Positions 47,601 to 60,407 are shown, numbered from the stretch's first letter. The stretch is 64,000 bases of DNA from Rusavskia elegans (GCA_011316305.1 SAUG01000052.1:310001-374000); one strand, 5' to 3'. Made by a program: numbers and translations. The notes: generated from the sequence alone by a model not told the origin.

Positions 47601-47750
47601 AGGTTGCAGAAGGGTCGCAGAGTGGTTGTAGACACTTTAACGAAAGGTCGTAGGAGGATTGCAGAAGGGTTGCAGAAGGGTTGCAGGGCGGTTGCAAGGG
47701 GGGTTATAAAAGGGATGTAAGCACGGTCGTAAGGGGGTTGCAGAAGTGGT
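47601..47750. repeat. Degenerate minisatellite of the same GGGTTGCAGAA motif
   Basis: Units such as GGTTGCAGAAGGGTCGCAGA and GATTGCAGAAGGGTTGCAGA, more diverged than the array at 43724, 3.6 kb away. Confidence 0.7.
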
Positions 47751-48602
47751 CCCGCACAGCCGTGTTCAAACTGTCTAATACATATCGTCGAGATAGGCAG
47801 TGGGGAGTATCAGCCTGACTTCCCAGCAATGGTATTATTGTATATAGATGGTATTTGGTCAAGCAGTGACAGTAGCTCGTTCCATTGGGAATACGTCGCG
47901 ACAGGGAGGGTACAACAGTCGATACCTCGATGGGGAACACCGTTCTAACGATTTTCGATGTCACAGTACAATGAGTGGTGATCATTTCTCCCAAAAGTCT
48001 TTGGTAGTTGCTGCTTGCTCGACAATGTGATCGATCTTCGACACGAGGAGGGTGGCACGATGTCCCATACGAGTGCACGACAGTGAGGTAGTCGTGGAAG
48101 GAGGGCAGAAGTGTCATGGAGCAGGTTGTTGGAAAGACTGTGAGATGATAGAAGGAAGCGTTAGATATCTCTGAGGTTGTGAGATTGATTGGAAAAAAGG
48201 GTGGTATAGAGATGCGTAAGGGGTGACGAGCTCAACATCTTGTATCTTTGAGTGGAACGGCTATAGAGGCTCATTCAAAGGTTGTTATGCTTGGAAGCCC
48301 TTGGGTTGCAAGTAGCGAGAGTGTAACACTGTTGTACTAGAATGGGAGACATGACACCCTTCAAATAAACGTCAGGCGCCAAATCATCCCAGGAGTCCAC
48401 GCTCTAGGTAGGGACATACATACCTTCTTGATCACCGCGTCCACTTGAGGACGCATGTCACCTCCACCCCTCGATGTCGGACGTCGTTCTGTCGATTCCG
48501 CAACCTCGTCCTTCCACCGGCTAGACCATAATCCCCATACCACCTTTCATGCTGACACTTCGCCTAAAGCAACTTCATTCCCATTGTACTGCGATCCACG
48601 AA
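47751..48602. other. Intergenic, nothing recognised
   Basis: 3' flank of the TIM-like gene (which ends at 48603). No supported gene. Confidence 0.4.
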
Positions 48603-49400
48603 TCATCTGCCCTCCGCAACTTCCTTCAAGATCTTTTCCACATTCCCCACATCATGCGCAAACCTCCCCAAAAACAACCCATCTATAGCCCCTTTCAAGT
48701 CTCCCCATATACCCGGCCCCGCGCTCCCTCCATACAACCACCTCACACCTCCTTCCCTACCTTGTACCAACCTCTTCAGTTGTCCCACAACGGTAACGAT
48801 GTAATAACTCGGTGCCGGCTTCTCCGCTCCAATCGCCCACACGGGCTCATATGCAAAGATGAGTTCTCGGTCCCCGGGTACGGCATCAAGTATCGCCATA
48901 ATTTGAGCGCCACATTCACTGATGGCTATGCCCACGCTTTCCGAAGCGACAGTACTGCGGGTCCGTTCGCCTATGCAGATGAGGGGAATGAGGTTATTTC
49001 GTATCGCTGCCTGAGCTTTGAGCGTGATCATGTCTTCTGTTTCGTAGAAAGGTGGAGCTCGACGTTCGGCGTGGCCGAGTTCGACGATAGAGCAGCCAAG
49101 CTGTTTGAGCATCAGGGGGGAGACTTCGCCGGTGAAGGGGCCCGTGTCTTCGTGGTGGCAATTCTGAGCGCCGAGAAGGATAGGAGGGAACCGAACCTGG
49201 TGTGCGAGTTGATTTTTGTCGGCGAGGAGTTGATGCGCAGCTGGGAGAGCGGGGAACGATGGGATAATGAAGAGGGAAATTGGCGAGGGTGGGTTTGAGA
49301 GGGAGGAGATGTATTTGGTCGTGGTGGGAAGGTCGAAGTACATCTTCGTCGAGATGCCGAAGAGGATTGGAGCGAGAGGAGGAGGCGGTGAGGAAACCAT
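48603..49400 (-). CDS. Triose-phosphate isomerase paralogue, probable erythrulose-phosphate isomerase (EryH/EYI1-like)
   Basis: TIM-barrel isomerase of 265 residues, intronless. All three catalytic residues of the family are present: K19 in FGISTKMYF, H110 in VELGHAERR and E185 in FAYEPVWAIG. The phosphate-binding loop is YGGSAGPGIWGDL. The wording differs from housekeeping TIM (GISTKMYF for the usual GNWKMN, VELGHAERR for LGHSERR). The next gene upstream on the same strand is an RpiB/LacAB isomerase. In Brucella the TIM-like EryH and RpiB-like EryI convert L-erythrulose 1-phosphate to D-erythrulose 4-phosphate and on to D-erythrose 4-phosphate, and Yarrowia has EYI1/EYI2 for the same steps. 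That assignment is inference from family plus neighbour; a role with other tetrose or triose phosphates is possible. Confidence 0.82.
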   Translation of the reverse strand: MVSSPPPPLAPILFGISTKMYFDLPTTTKYISSLSNPPSPISLFIIPSFPALPAAHQLLADKNQLAHQVRFPPILLGAQNCHHEDTGPFTGEVSPLMLKQLGCSIVELGHAERRAPPFYETEDMITLKAQAAIRNNLIPLICIGERTRSTVASESVGIAISECGAQIMAILDAVPGDRELIFAYEPVWAIGAEKPAPSYYIVTVVGQLKRLVQGREGGVRWLYGGSAGPGIWGDLKGAIDGLFLGRFAHDVGNVEKILKEVAEGR

Positions 49401-49620
49401 GCTGGTGGATAAGGTTCAAGAAAAAGAGCACGAATCTGAATGAGAGCTCTTGTGTTGATGATTTGAAGAACCTAGTCAAGTAAGCTCCTGCCCCGCTTTC
49501 GTCACATACAGAGAGGGATGGGATGCGACCGTATGTACCGCTCTTCACAGCAGTGCGATGAAACTGAAAGTGTGGCATTGCAGCTTCTGTGCAGAGAGTC
49601 GAGGACAACTCGGAGTTGTA

Positions 49621-50202
49621 TTAAGTCTTTGCTGAGGCCTCCTTGGTATGCTGGCCCTCCTTGTCTACAGCATCCGCGGCGTCAACCACCTTACCGGCTC
49701 CCATTGTCGCAGTCGACCCATGTTCCTTTGCATATAGATCCTTCTCATACTGCTTGATCGCATTCACCTTGTCTGCACTCCCACTCTGGGGATCAAATCT
49801 GTAGCCCAGCCACTCTTTCGCCAACCTTCGCGCCAGCTCCACGCCGACAACCCTTTGCCCCATGCACAACACCTGGGCATCGTTGCTCATGATTGCCCGC
49901 TCTACGCTGAAACTGTCGTGTGCCGTCACAGCTCTGATGCCAGGGACTTTGTTTGCGGATATTGCGACGCCGAGACCGGTCCCACAGACGAGCAACGCGC
50001 GGTCTGCTTCACCATCAAGGACTTTTTGGCAGGCAGCGACAGCGAGATGTGGGTATGCTGTCTTATCTGTGTGTTCGTTGACGCCAACATCGATGACGGA
50101 GGAAACGAGAGATGAGGATTCAAGGTCGGCTTTGAGTGTCTCCTTGTAGGTGTGGCCAGCTTCATCGCAGCCAATTGCGATGCGAAGTGTTCCAGGTGCC
50201 AT
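49621..50202 (-). CDS. RpiB/LacA/LacB-family sugar-phosphate isomerase (EryI/EYI2-like)
   Basis: Intronless, 193 residues. The N-terminal Rossmann-like strand IAIGCDEAG corresponds to the usual G-S-D-H-A-G of RpiB, with Glu14 where His is common. The signature [20 protein letters not shown] includes the catalytic Cys73. [10 protein letters not shown] and [20 protein letters not shown] complete the sugar-binding side. The C-terminal 45 residues form an extension rich in Lys, Asp and Ala ([16 protein letters not shown]). Bacterial relatives are about 150 residues. It lies head-to-tail with the TIM paralogue 220 bp downstream on the same strand, supporting a shared pathway. Its start is only about 138 bp from the Fot1-like terminus at 50341, so the promoter is squeezed against block 3. 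Confidence 0.88.
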   Translation of the reverse strand: MAPGTLRIAIGCDEAGHTYKETLKADLESSSLVSSVIDVGVNEHTDKTAYPHLAVAACQKVLDGEADRALLVCGTGLGVAISANKVPGIRAVTAHDSFSVERAIMSNDAQVLCMGQRVVGVELARRLAKEWLGYRFDPQSGSADKVNAIKQYEKDLYAKEHGSTATMGAGKVVDAADAVDKEGQHTKEASAKT

Positions 50203-50340
50203 TTGCTGTGGTTATTGGAAGTTGAGTTCGATTGTAGATGCGGCAACAGCATCAACTTGGGTGACGGGAAACATAGTTTGAAAGGACAAGATGGATGGTA
50301 ACAGCGACGTCATAACCGTAAACATCGATCTGGCCTGGTA

Positions 50341-50392
50341 GCCGACGGTCAAGCTCGCTGGGCTCGCTTAGAGAGCCTCGGTTATAGATATA
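50341..50392 (+). repeat. Lone terminal repeat of a Fot1-like element
   Basis: Starts GCCGACGGTCAAGCTCGCTG directly after TA (50339-50340). It matches the TIR at 31150 but lacks nine bases (ACCCCTAAG) after GGTCAAG. No partner was found at the right edge of block 3. Confidence 0.75.
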
Positions 50393-51263
50393 TTAGTAGA
50401 ACCGAAATAGATTATAATATACTCGAAATATATATAGTTTATATAAAATATAATCTATTATTAGTTTTTATTTTTGATTTGAATTTAATAATAGACGTTA
50501 TTAATAATATATTTAAAAATAGACTTTTATTGATATAATCGATCTAGAATTTTAAAAATAAAAAATACAAGCTAGCGGTTTTTAATTACTACTTTATTAT
50601 AAATTCTATAGTCGATATATTTACGAAAACTACTATATTTTTTTAATATAAAAAAAATAGAAATTTTTATAAAAAACGTTAAATAACGGATCTAATACTT
50701 TTTTAAAATATTATATAAATAATTACGAAATTATTCGATATCGTAATTAAATAAACTATAGATTAAATTTTTTAATAAATTTTATTTTTTTTTAATTTAA
50801 TTATATAATCTATATATATATTAATATTATAATTCAAATTTAAATTTTTTTAAATATAAATTTCGAAATCGATTTAATTTATTATATATTTTAATAATTT
50901 CTATTATTATTATCTGTTTCTATATTTATAAAGATATTGATAACTTTTATATATTTAATAATATCGCTGACTTTCGTATATATAGCGATAATCGATATTA
51001 TATATACTAAAAATATTTTTCGTTCTATAATATATAAATAGAAACTATCGATTAATTAATATCAAAGCGAATAGACCGTTATATATCCGTTTTAATATTT
51101 TATATCTTTACGCTATAAATAGAAAATCGTTTTTATTTTAATTTTAGATTAATAACTATATATTTTTGATATAAAATCTATTTTATCTAAAATGATACTA
51201 TAATTATATATTATATCTAAAATATATAATCGCTAAATGTATATCTATATATATATATCCTGA
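50393..51263. other. AT-rich RIP-type sequence, unidentified
   Basis: Presumably the interior of the Fot1-like element starting at 50341; I found no clear transposase strings. Confidence 0.35.
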
Positions 51264-51736
51264 CTAGACTGGCTATTTCGATACGAATTTCCGTCGATAT
51301 TTCGGAAATCTATATCGAATTTTAATAAATCGATTTAATTTAATTTAAAATTTTAACGATTTAGATAATTCGATTCGATCCGATTATAATCCGATTCGAT
51401 CCGCTAGGTCTTCTATATATAGTAAAGTTATATTTTAATAATTAATTAATTTTAAATAAAGATAATATATTTAAATAATATATTTAAATAATTAGAAATT
51501 TAAAAGCTAGTATAGTAAAATAAATATAATTTTTTAAAAAAATTAGTATTATTTTATACTGAAATTATATTTTTATATTAATATTTAATTTTTTAATAGT
51601 TTCGAATCGAATCGGCTTGGATTATAAACTAAAAATCGAAAAATCAATCGATTCGATATTTAAAAAAGTCGGATTCGATCTAGTTCGATTCGGTTCTATT
51701 AATTCGAATTCGAAATCCGATCTAATAGCCAATTTA
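51264..51736. repeat. Self-complementary repeat, copy A (MITE-like)
   Basis: About 470 bp with ends reading inward CTAGACTGGCTATTTCG and its diverged inverse (AAATCCGATCTAATAGCC). Rich in palindromic ATTCGAATC/GATCCGATT motifs. Copy B is at 60408. Confidence 0.5.
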
Positions 51737-51881
51737 TTTCCGACGTATTTATTTATTAATTATTATTTATTTTCCATTATATATTCTATAATAGACAATA
51801 TATTAATTTTTAATTTATTAAAAAAAATTTCGATTTTATAGATAGATTGTAGATTATATTAAATATTAGATAATTATATAA

Positions 51882-52091
51882 TGGTCAGGATTCTGAACCA
51901 CTCGAACGGTTTAAAAGGTTATAGAATATATATCTGGATTATATAATTATATACGAATTCGGATATTAATTGATCCGATCGCTAATCGTAAAAGCGGATA
52001 TAGAAACGAATATAGATCTAGTATGGAAATATTTATATATATAAATACTTTGTTCTACTATAGTTATAGAAAATTAGCTTGGAATTCTATA
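51882..52091 (+). repeat. 5' LTR of element E
   Basis: 210 bp; pair of 60121-60330, with mostly transition differences. Confidence 0.88.
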
Positions 52092-53699
52092 CTAGTAGTA
52101 ATAACTTTTTAAAGCTATAAACGATCTAATTTTATTCTATTATTAAAGTTTCTTTAAACCGGTTTTATTTACCTTTATAAACGAGATTTTCTAAACTCGA
52201 ATATAAGTTTCTAAATAAAATATTCCTTTTACTTTTAATTTAATACTAGTATAGAACGAATAATAGTACGTAATAAAAATACAGTCTTTTCTAAAGTTTA
52301 TATAAACTAGAAATCCTATTATAAAATTCCTTTAAATAATTTATTTATAGCCTAATTCGCTACTATCTCTATCGTAGAAAAGAATATTTCTAGAAAAGAC
52401 GTTAGTTTCAAAGGTATCCTAGGTACTTTTAGAAATAACGATTTTTATAATAACGATAATAAAGGTAGGCCTAGTAATAGGCGTAATCGATCCTTTAGTT
52501 ATTTTTATACGAACCGTAGAAATAGTTATACCGGTTCCGATTATTATTATTTCTATCGTAGTAGCTTTAATCTAAAGCTACTAGAACTTCCTAGTAGAAA
52601 CTCTAATCCGCTATTACGTAGATCTATTCTTTCTAATATTTCTAATATCTTTATAGCCTACGTAGTATAGAACGCCTATAATAAAAAGCTTTCTAATTTT
52701 AAAAATTATAAATATAACTACTATATCGTCTATATCTAGCTCCGCCGCTATAAATACTACTACTTATTTTATAATATAACTATCGCGGAACCCGTTTTCT
52801 ATAGTAGTTAATATTTTATTAATAATACTAAGCCGTAGTATATTAAATAGGTTTCTAACCTAGATAAAAGCTCCTAGAAATACTTTAAAAAAATCTTTTT
52901 AAAATAATAGAATAAGCCGAATTTTATAGAAAACGCTTTAACTACTTAGCGTAAATTAGCCTAGAATAAAACACTTAATAATATTAAAAACTATTATTCT
53001 ACTTTTATTAAATTATATATAGATATTAAAAGTAAAATTAGTAAATATATTACTTTAAAGTATTTTATCGATTATCTAAAGCCTAATATCTAGATAGCTA
53101 CTAAAAAATATCTCGCTTTATAATAATAAAGTAGATAACTAATAAACTTTATAAATATTATAAACGCCGTAATAATATTTAAAAAGATTACTATTAAACG
53201 CTATAGTAACCGGGATATTATAATTTTCTCGACAGTCGAATAATCTAATACCGCCGAAATTAACTTTATAGATACTAGTAGTCGAGGCGGCTATAGCCGA
53301 AGCCGAAGTAATTAAAGAAAAAGAAATAAATAAAGGAAATTAAATAGTATAAATAAATACTATAATTATAGGAAGCCTAGCTATTATAAAAAAGATTACT
53401 GGAACGTTTATATTCTAAGATATATTCCCGCGGGATAGATTTTTTCCGAAAAAAAAGATCTATTAATAACGGCTAATAATAGGTCGTCGGAAAATAAATA
53501 GTATTATATATATCTAGACGTATATATAATACTAATAAAAAGTCTTTAATAGTAGAAAAATAGCTCGGTCTAGTTAAAGTAAAGATTAAAAAGTTAGAAA
53601 TAATTTCTAAAAGAATACCGGAAGAGGTTTTAACTATTTCCTATAATATAATACTATCGCTTAAAGATATATAGGATAGTAAACGACTTTTATATATAA

Positions 53700-56600
53700 A
53701 TCGAATACCGGGCCTTAATAGATAGATATAGTTTAACCTAAAAATTAGTAGAAATTACTTTAAAATTTTCGCTAATTTAGATACTACTAATTACTTTATT
53801 ACTAGATATATTATTAACTTCCTAGAATTAAAGTTTTAATAGTTATCGGGTAGAATATAGCTCGAAAGCAGTAAAACTATAGATATTTTAGAAATAATAG
53901 AACTTTTATAGTTTTATAGAACCTTTTTTATTACTATTCCTTATATAGTACTAGATATAAACTATAATCTGATTTTCGGGAAAGATTTCTAGAAATAGTA
54001 TAATTTAGTACCTGATTATAATATCCTCGAAATATAAATCTAGAAAGATAGAATTATATATCGGTTATATAGCGTCTCGAATATATATCGTTTATAATTT
54101 TTTAAAAATACCTCGACCGAATTTTCCGAAATTAATTTTAAAAGATTCGAATAATTTATTAGAAAGGACGTACAGGCCTGTCTATATATTATATAAAATA
54201 AACCTAACTTTCTAAAATAATTTAACCCGGTTTAAAAAATAATAGACTATATAGGATTAGATAGAGTTCTCGGCCTAAAATTTCTAAATTATTTTTAAAA
54301 TAACCTTCCGATAAAACTACTACCGGAAAGGCTATTAAATTATATAATTAAAACCGCCGATACTCGACCTAATAATTAAATTTATTATAGTTTATCTTCT
54401 AAATAAAATAAAAAGTAGAAGTATTAGATTAAATATTTTACCGAACGAAAATTAATTAAATTAAATTAATTTCTTTAAGGCACGCCTATTCTTTTTATTA
54501 AAAAAAAAGACGATAGCTAGTATATATATATCGACTACCGGGACTTTAATAGTATTACTATAAAAAATAGATATCCGTTATTTAAAATTTAAAATTATCT
54601 AAATATTATTAAAATAGCGAAATATTTTAATAAAATTAATTTACTAAACGATTACTAGTAGATTAATATTATTAATAAAAATTATATAAAAACGGCTTTT
54701 AATACTAAAACTAGTAAATATAAGTTTTTAGTTATATTATTTAGGTTAACGAACGTATCTATAACGTTTTAAACTATAATAAATAATATTTTTAGGCCGT
54801 TTCTCGACGATTTTATAGTTATTTATCTCGATAATATTTTAATCTATTTAAAGAACGAAGAGGAGTATATATACTATATTAAAGCTATTATAAAAGTACT
54901 CGAAAAGAATTAACTATTCGCGAAATCTTCGAAATACCTATTTTTTTAAAAGTATATTAAATTCTGCGGGTATATTATCGGTAATAGAAAAGTCCGTATA
55001 GATATAGCGAAGGTAAAAGCTATTAAAGATTAACTGCCGCTATAAACGGTATATAATATACGGTCCTTTTTAGAATTATATATTTATTACCGGAAATTTA
55101 TAAAAGATTTTATTCTAATATATAGATCTTTCTATAAATTAATCTAGAATTTAGAAAATAAAAAGTATAAACTAATTAGAATAAATATCTCCGTTCGAAA
55201 TATATACGAACTAATTAAGAATATTATAATAAACGATAAAATATTTATTTAACCCGATATAATTCTATTTTATATTATCGAAATAGATATTTCCGATTTT
55301 AAATAAAGCGCCGTTTTCTATTAGATTAATACCGATAGTATTAAATAGTCTATTATTTTCGAGAATAAGGTATTTATATCTATAGAATATAACTACGCTA
55401 CCTACGAATAAAAGCTTTTTACTATTAAGGAATCTCTACGGCGATAGCGCTGCTATATTAAAAATAGAATAACTATAACTATTAGGACGGATTATATAGA
55501 TTTATAATATTTTAAAACTACTATTAAACCTTTTAGAAAGCTTACTCGCTAGCTCGCGGAATTCGGAAAGTATAAACTTAATATTAAATATAAACTAGAT
55601 AGTAAAATAATAGTAATAGATATTTTAAACCGAAGAAAAGACTTCTATTTATTTACCGGCGAAGTCGATAATTATATAATTTTATTTAACGATACTATCC
55701 GAATTTATATAGAATCTAGAACCCTATCTGATAATCCGAAAATAAAGGCTATTTTAAAAAAATACGAATATTATCTCCGAATTAAAGATAATATAGTATA
55801 GTACCGGGACTCGCTATAAGATAATTAAATATTCTATATTCTAGTATAGGTTTATACGAATTTCCTAGACTATATCTATAAATAATATAGTTATTATTTA
55901 TACGAGATAATAATAGATATTATTCGTATAAGATAGTAGTAGCCCGAGATAAAAAAAGATATTAAGTATTATATTAAGTACTATCCCGAATATCAGTTTA
56001 CTACTATTTTTTATAATATTAAATAGGATATAATATATTCTTCTAGTATCTAGAAAGATAGGTTAAATTCTTTTAAATACTAGAAATTCGATTTTATCGA
56101 TTCTTTACTAGAAACTAACTAAAATAATAAATAGATTATAACTATAATTAACAATACTATTAGATAGTCTATAGTTTAGTCGCTTCTAAATATAATAGTA
56201 AAAATACTAGCCGAATTTATTATTTATTAAATCTACCGTAATTACGGCTTTCCGAAAAAAATTATTATTAATCGAAATATAAACTTTTAGACTTTAGCTA
56301 TAGATAAAGTATATCGCCTACTAGAAATTAAATATCGAGGTATAATATCTTATTATCTACGAACAAATAGTACTATCGAAAAATTTAACGGAATTTTTAG
56401 GAAAATATTTACTAAATACTATATCGGATAGCCGAAAAAAACTTAGAATCTTTATTTAAACTAGAATCTATTTACTATATATATTCGTATATATATAACT
56501 ATTAGATTTTTACCTTTCTATTTACTTTATAATATTAATCCGACGCTACCGACTAATACTTCTAGCTTTTTTCCGGAAAAATATAATAAAAGAATCGATT

Positions 56601-57090
56601 CTATACCGTTTCTTTCGCGTAATCGAATTAAAATATTTAAGGATATAATAGTACGAGTAAAGATAAATAAAAAGGCGTAGAACGTAAAAATAAAAGGTAA
56701 TATCTTTATTAAAAGGGATATAATTTTAATTAGAACTAAATAATTTTAAAAGTTTGAAATTAACTAATATAATTTATATAAGGTTATTTAAACTAAAATT
56801 TTAAATATTTATATTCTAAAACCTTTTAGTAAATCCGCTAATAAATATCTAATTAGTAAAAATTATATAAAAAAATATTATATAGAAAGAAATATTACTA
56901 TTAGATAGAAAATACTTCGTAGGCGTAGAAAATTAAAGAAAGTTACTATAGAGCAGCTTTCGTTAAACGAAAAATATAAACGAAAAAAATTTTATAAACT
57001 AAAGCTAGCGGAGAATCTAGATAATAATTATCTACCTAAATTTAGATCTATATCTAAAAATAATCTCTATAAAAAAAATAACGATAAAAT
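53700..57090 (+). pseudogene. RIP-degraded gypsy pol of element E
   Basis: Plus-strand polyprotein remnant. Protease: ANLDTTNYFITRYI near 53780, and a FGKDF-type motif near 53965. Reverse transcriptase: GTPILFIKKKDDS near 54480, IDYRDFNSITIKNRYPL near 54525, then the active site at 54824-54835 read as Y-L-D-N (second Asp codon GAT/GAC now AAT, a RIP G-to-A change). Then ILIYLKNEEEYI, RSFLELYIYYRKFIKDF and an RNase H section with IKESLRR-like sequence. Integrase: FDFIDSLLETN near 56090, NYGFPKKIIINRNINF near 56235, IEKFNGIF near 56380. A basic C-terminal tail runs to about 57090. Stops are of RIP type. Non-functional. Confidence 0.82.
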
Positions 57091-57099
57091 ATAAATTTC

Positions 57100-60000
57100 T
57101 AGAAAAAAAAAAATTAATTAAATTTTTACTTTTATTTATAATTTTATATATTTGTATATATTAAAATATATATTAATTCCAATTTAGATATAATATCTTT
57201 ATCTTTTATTTATTTTAAAAAAAAAGTATTTTCGTTAATTTCCTATAAAGTAAGGAATAAATAAATATATAAATAATTCTAAAACGATATTAAAAGCGGA
57301 ACTTTTTACTAGTTTACGAAATTATATTTAATAAAGATTTAATAGTAATTTTAGATATAGTCTTTTATTCTAAAATATATACGATATATATTTATTAAAT
57401 TAGAAAAATTTAAATTAAAAGTTAAAAAATTAGATTCTTTCTATATTTTAGTATAAAGTTAAAATATAATAGAACCGCTTTTTATAATATAACTATCGTA
57501 CTTTAAATATAACTATACCGAAGTCTAAATTACTATCTATTACTTTTTAGTTTTAATATATTTACCGCCTTCGATAAAGCCGAAATATCCGTTTAAAACT
57601 AGAATAATCTTTATTAGTAAAGTCGAGGTTTTCGTATTCGTATTCTCTTTCGTTTTAGAGCCGATCTATTTAATATTAAGCTGCTATATACTATATTTTA
57701 TTATTTTATTTATTTTTTTGGTATCCGGTCAACCGTCGGTTCCGTAAGTAATTTACTTTAATATTAATACGCTAGCGTTAGATATACGGTATAAGAACTA
57801 GGACTTTAATTTAATTAATTTAAATTAAAAAACTATATAAAATTAATTCTAATCTATTCCGTAATACGTTCGTAATATAAATTTCTATAGTTTATTTAAA
57901 ATATAACGTAGTAGAATTTTCGTATATATATATACCTTACAGTCGTTTTTTCTTTATCTTCTTTTACTAGTACCTATAACTACTACGGATTAGCTTGATT
58001 TATACTATCGTATTTGACGTACGTATCTTCCGTAATAGTTTAAGCTGTAGGCTGATATATATAAAATCTCTACTAATACTGGACCTATAACTACGATTAT
58101 ATTTTTCTAATTTAAAGAAATAGAATTTAAAACCGCCGAATTCGAGCTATTCGATTATATTAACCGAGTCCTCGCTAGTCCGTCTACTATAACAGACTTC
58201 GAATTCTAAAATCCGGTAGTTTTAAATACGACGCTAAAGCTTCGTATTCCGAATCTATCGGAATTATATAGTTTTAGTAACCGTATTAGATTTCTAGTAG
58301 GAACCTTTATCCTACTGGAATTCGAGTAGAAATCTAAACTGGCAGTTAAGCTAGTAGTTGTCGAATATTTAGATAAATTAGTAGGCCGTCTGGATTCGGA
58401 TACGACTATAGACGAAAACGAAGTAATAAAAATAAAGAATAGTATTACCGCCTAGTAGGTAGTTCTAGAAGCTATATTAGTAGCTTATAATCGTACGTAT
58501 TTCGAAATAGTATAAGGGAATTATAGGAAAGGAATAGTAATTAAATAAAAGATATAATAGAATAAAAACGATTAACGTTGTAAACTTTAGTTGACTGCTT
58601 TTTTTAACTGCGAAAATTCTTTGCTGTACAAGCAATAACTATTGTTACCATATAAAAACTACGGTGATAAAACGTATATATATAATAATTCAATTATAAC
58701 CCCGGATAGAAATTTTATAAAGAAATATTATATCTTAAAGATATATATATAGTAAGTTTTACGGCGAGCTATATAGATATTAATAGAAACAACCGATAAA
58801 AGTAGTATATTTTCTAGATCCGAAAACGTAGAAAAGAAAGAAAATAATTTCTAAAAAAGCCCGGAACCGAGCTAAGATTCTAATTATATATAATCGGTAT
58901 CCGATAAAAGTATATAGTTAAACGAATTTATAGCCTTTAATATATATAATAGAGATCTAGCTAATAGATAACTACTAGCCTTTTTTCCTTTAATTATATT
59001 TATTAATAAAATTTCGATTTAGATTATAGAAAGTTTATCTTTATATCTAGGTCTATTAGAGTTATTAATAGTAAACTAGGAAAATAAAGTTAGAAGACTA
59101 AAACCCCTATTATTCTATAGGGAATCGAGCAGAGAAATATTATAGTCTATAATTCGCTTCGACGACGATCGACGTAGCCGTAGCGGAATAGAAAGAAACG
59201 GTATAGAATTATTATCTATATAGCTTCTAGCTCTCGTACCCGCTCGTTTTCTAGAAAATTACGGGATCTATATCTATAATAGAAATCTTATATTAACTAT
59301 AGATTATAGTTTATATAAAAATAAATACGGATATTTACTTTAGTAGTATCTTTATAGATAGTTATTATATATACCTCCGAATTTCTATCGTATATTTACG
59401 TAGTATATAAAGGGACGGATAATATCGCTAGTATAAAAGCTATAAAGTTTATTCGCTTAAATTCTATATAGCTAGAATAAAATCAGTCGTTTAAAAGAAA
59501 ATAGGTCGTATATATTTAAAAAACGATTTATTTATATAAAAATAGTATTAAGCTTTTATAGATATATAATCTAGATAAATCGGCTAAGTTTACTAAAGTA
59601 TTTTATACAAATTTCGATATTTTAATATCGGAAATTATTAGAAAAGGTAACGTTTCCCGAAATAAATTAATAGAACTACTAATATTAACGATACTTCTAT
59701 TAAATAGCCTAATTTATAGTATCTATTACTATATAAAGATTGTAATTACCTCTATAAATAATAATTACTACCTTATTAGCTCGCTATCTATTATTCTATA
59801 AAGATTTTATAATAATTCTAACTGCCGCCGGATTAGATATAATATACTATAATAGTTATTATTACTATTATTAGAGCAGATAATTAATAATATTATTAAG
59901 AAGAAAAGTTCCGAAAATTAAAAAGTTCGAGATTATAGTAGTCGATAGTAAGCTTCTGCTAATATATTTATTTACTTTTATATAAATCGTACGAAGGTAA

Positions 60001-60120
60001 ATTCGTATTCTTTATTTTATTCTACTCGTTATTACTAGTTATAGTTTTATTTCTATTACTATTTCGCTTTAGAAAATATTTACTTCCCCCTGTATTTTAT
60101 TTAGAAAAGGAAAAGTATAG
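57100..60120 (+). other. Extra 3 kb between integrase and 3' LTR of element E
   Basis: Unusually long 3' interior. It includes a frame at about 58114-58515 (KEIEFKTAEFELFDYINRVL and onward) with few stops, all of RIP type, and visibly more TG/CA than its surroundings. No family recognised; it could be an extra ORF of the element or sequence of another insertion. Confidence 0.45.
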
Positions 60121-60330
60121 TAATTAGAATTCTAAACTATTCGAATAATTTAAAAGATTATAGAATATATATCTGGATTATATAATTATATACGAATTCG
60201 AATATTAACTAATCCGATTACTAATCGTAAAAGCGGATATAGAAGCGGGTATAGGCCTAGCGTGGAAATACTTGTATATATAAATACTTCATTCCACTAT
60301 AGTTATAGGAAATCAGCTTGGAATTCTACA
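60121..60330 (+). repeat. 3' LTR of element E
   Basis: 210 bp, ends GGAATTCTACA. Confidence 0.88.
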
Positions 60331-60407
60331 ATTATAGAATAATATTAATCTAGAAATTTAAATTTCGAAACGTTTTAAATTTATTTTATCTTTTTACTAG
60401 TTATTTA

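Larger units (their letters stand above)
51882..60330 (+). mobile_element. Ty3/gypsy LTR retrotransposon (element E), 8.4 kb
   Basis: LTRs of 210 bp: 51882-52091 (starting TGGTCAGGATTCTG) and 60121-60330 (ending GGAATTCTACA). A purine-rich stretch (AGAAAAGGAAAAGTATAG) precedes the 3' LTR. Order of parts: gag region to about 53500, protease, reverse transcriptase, RNase H, integrase to about 57090, then 3 kb of further sequence. No clean 5-bp duplication: the flanks are TATAA and ATTAT. It is a different family from elements B, C and D. Confidence 0.87.

Noticed and set aside
48994..49608. 204-codon minus-strand frame overlapping the TIM paralogue
   Set aside because: Different frame of the same strand, Arg/Ser/Pro-rich shadow without motifs.
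51617..51841. 74-codon open frame in block 3
   Set aside because: Lies in palindromic AT-rich repeat DNA; composition is only Asn/Ile/Lys/Ser/Leu, as expected by chance there.
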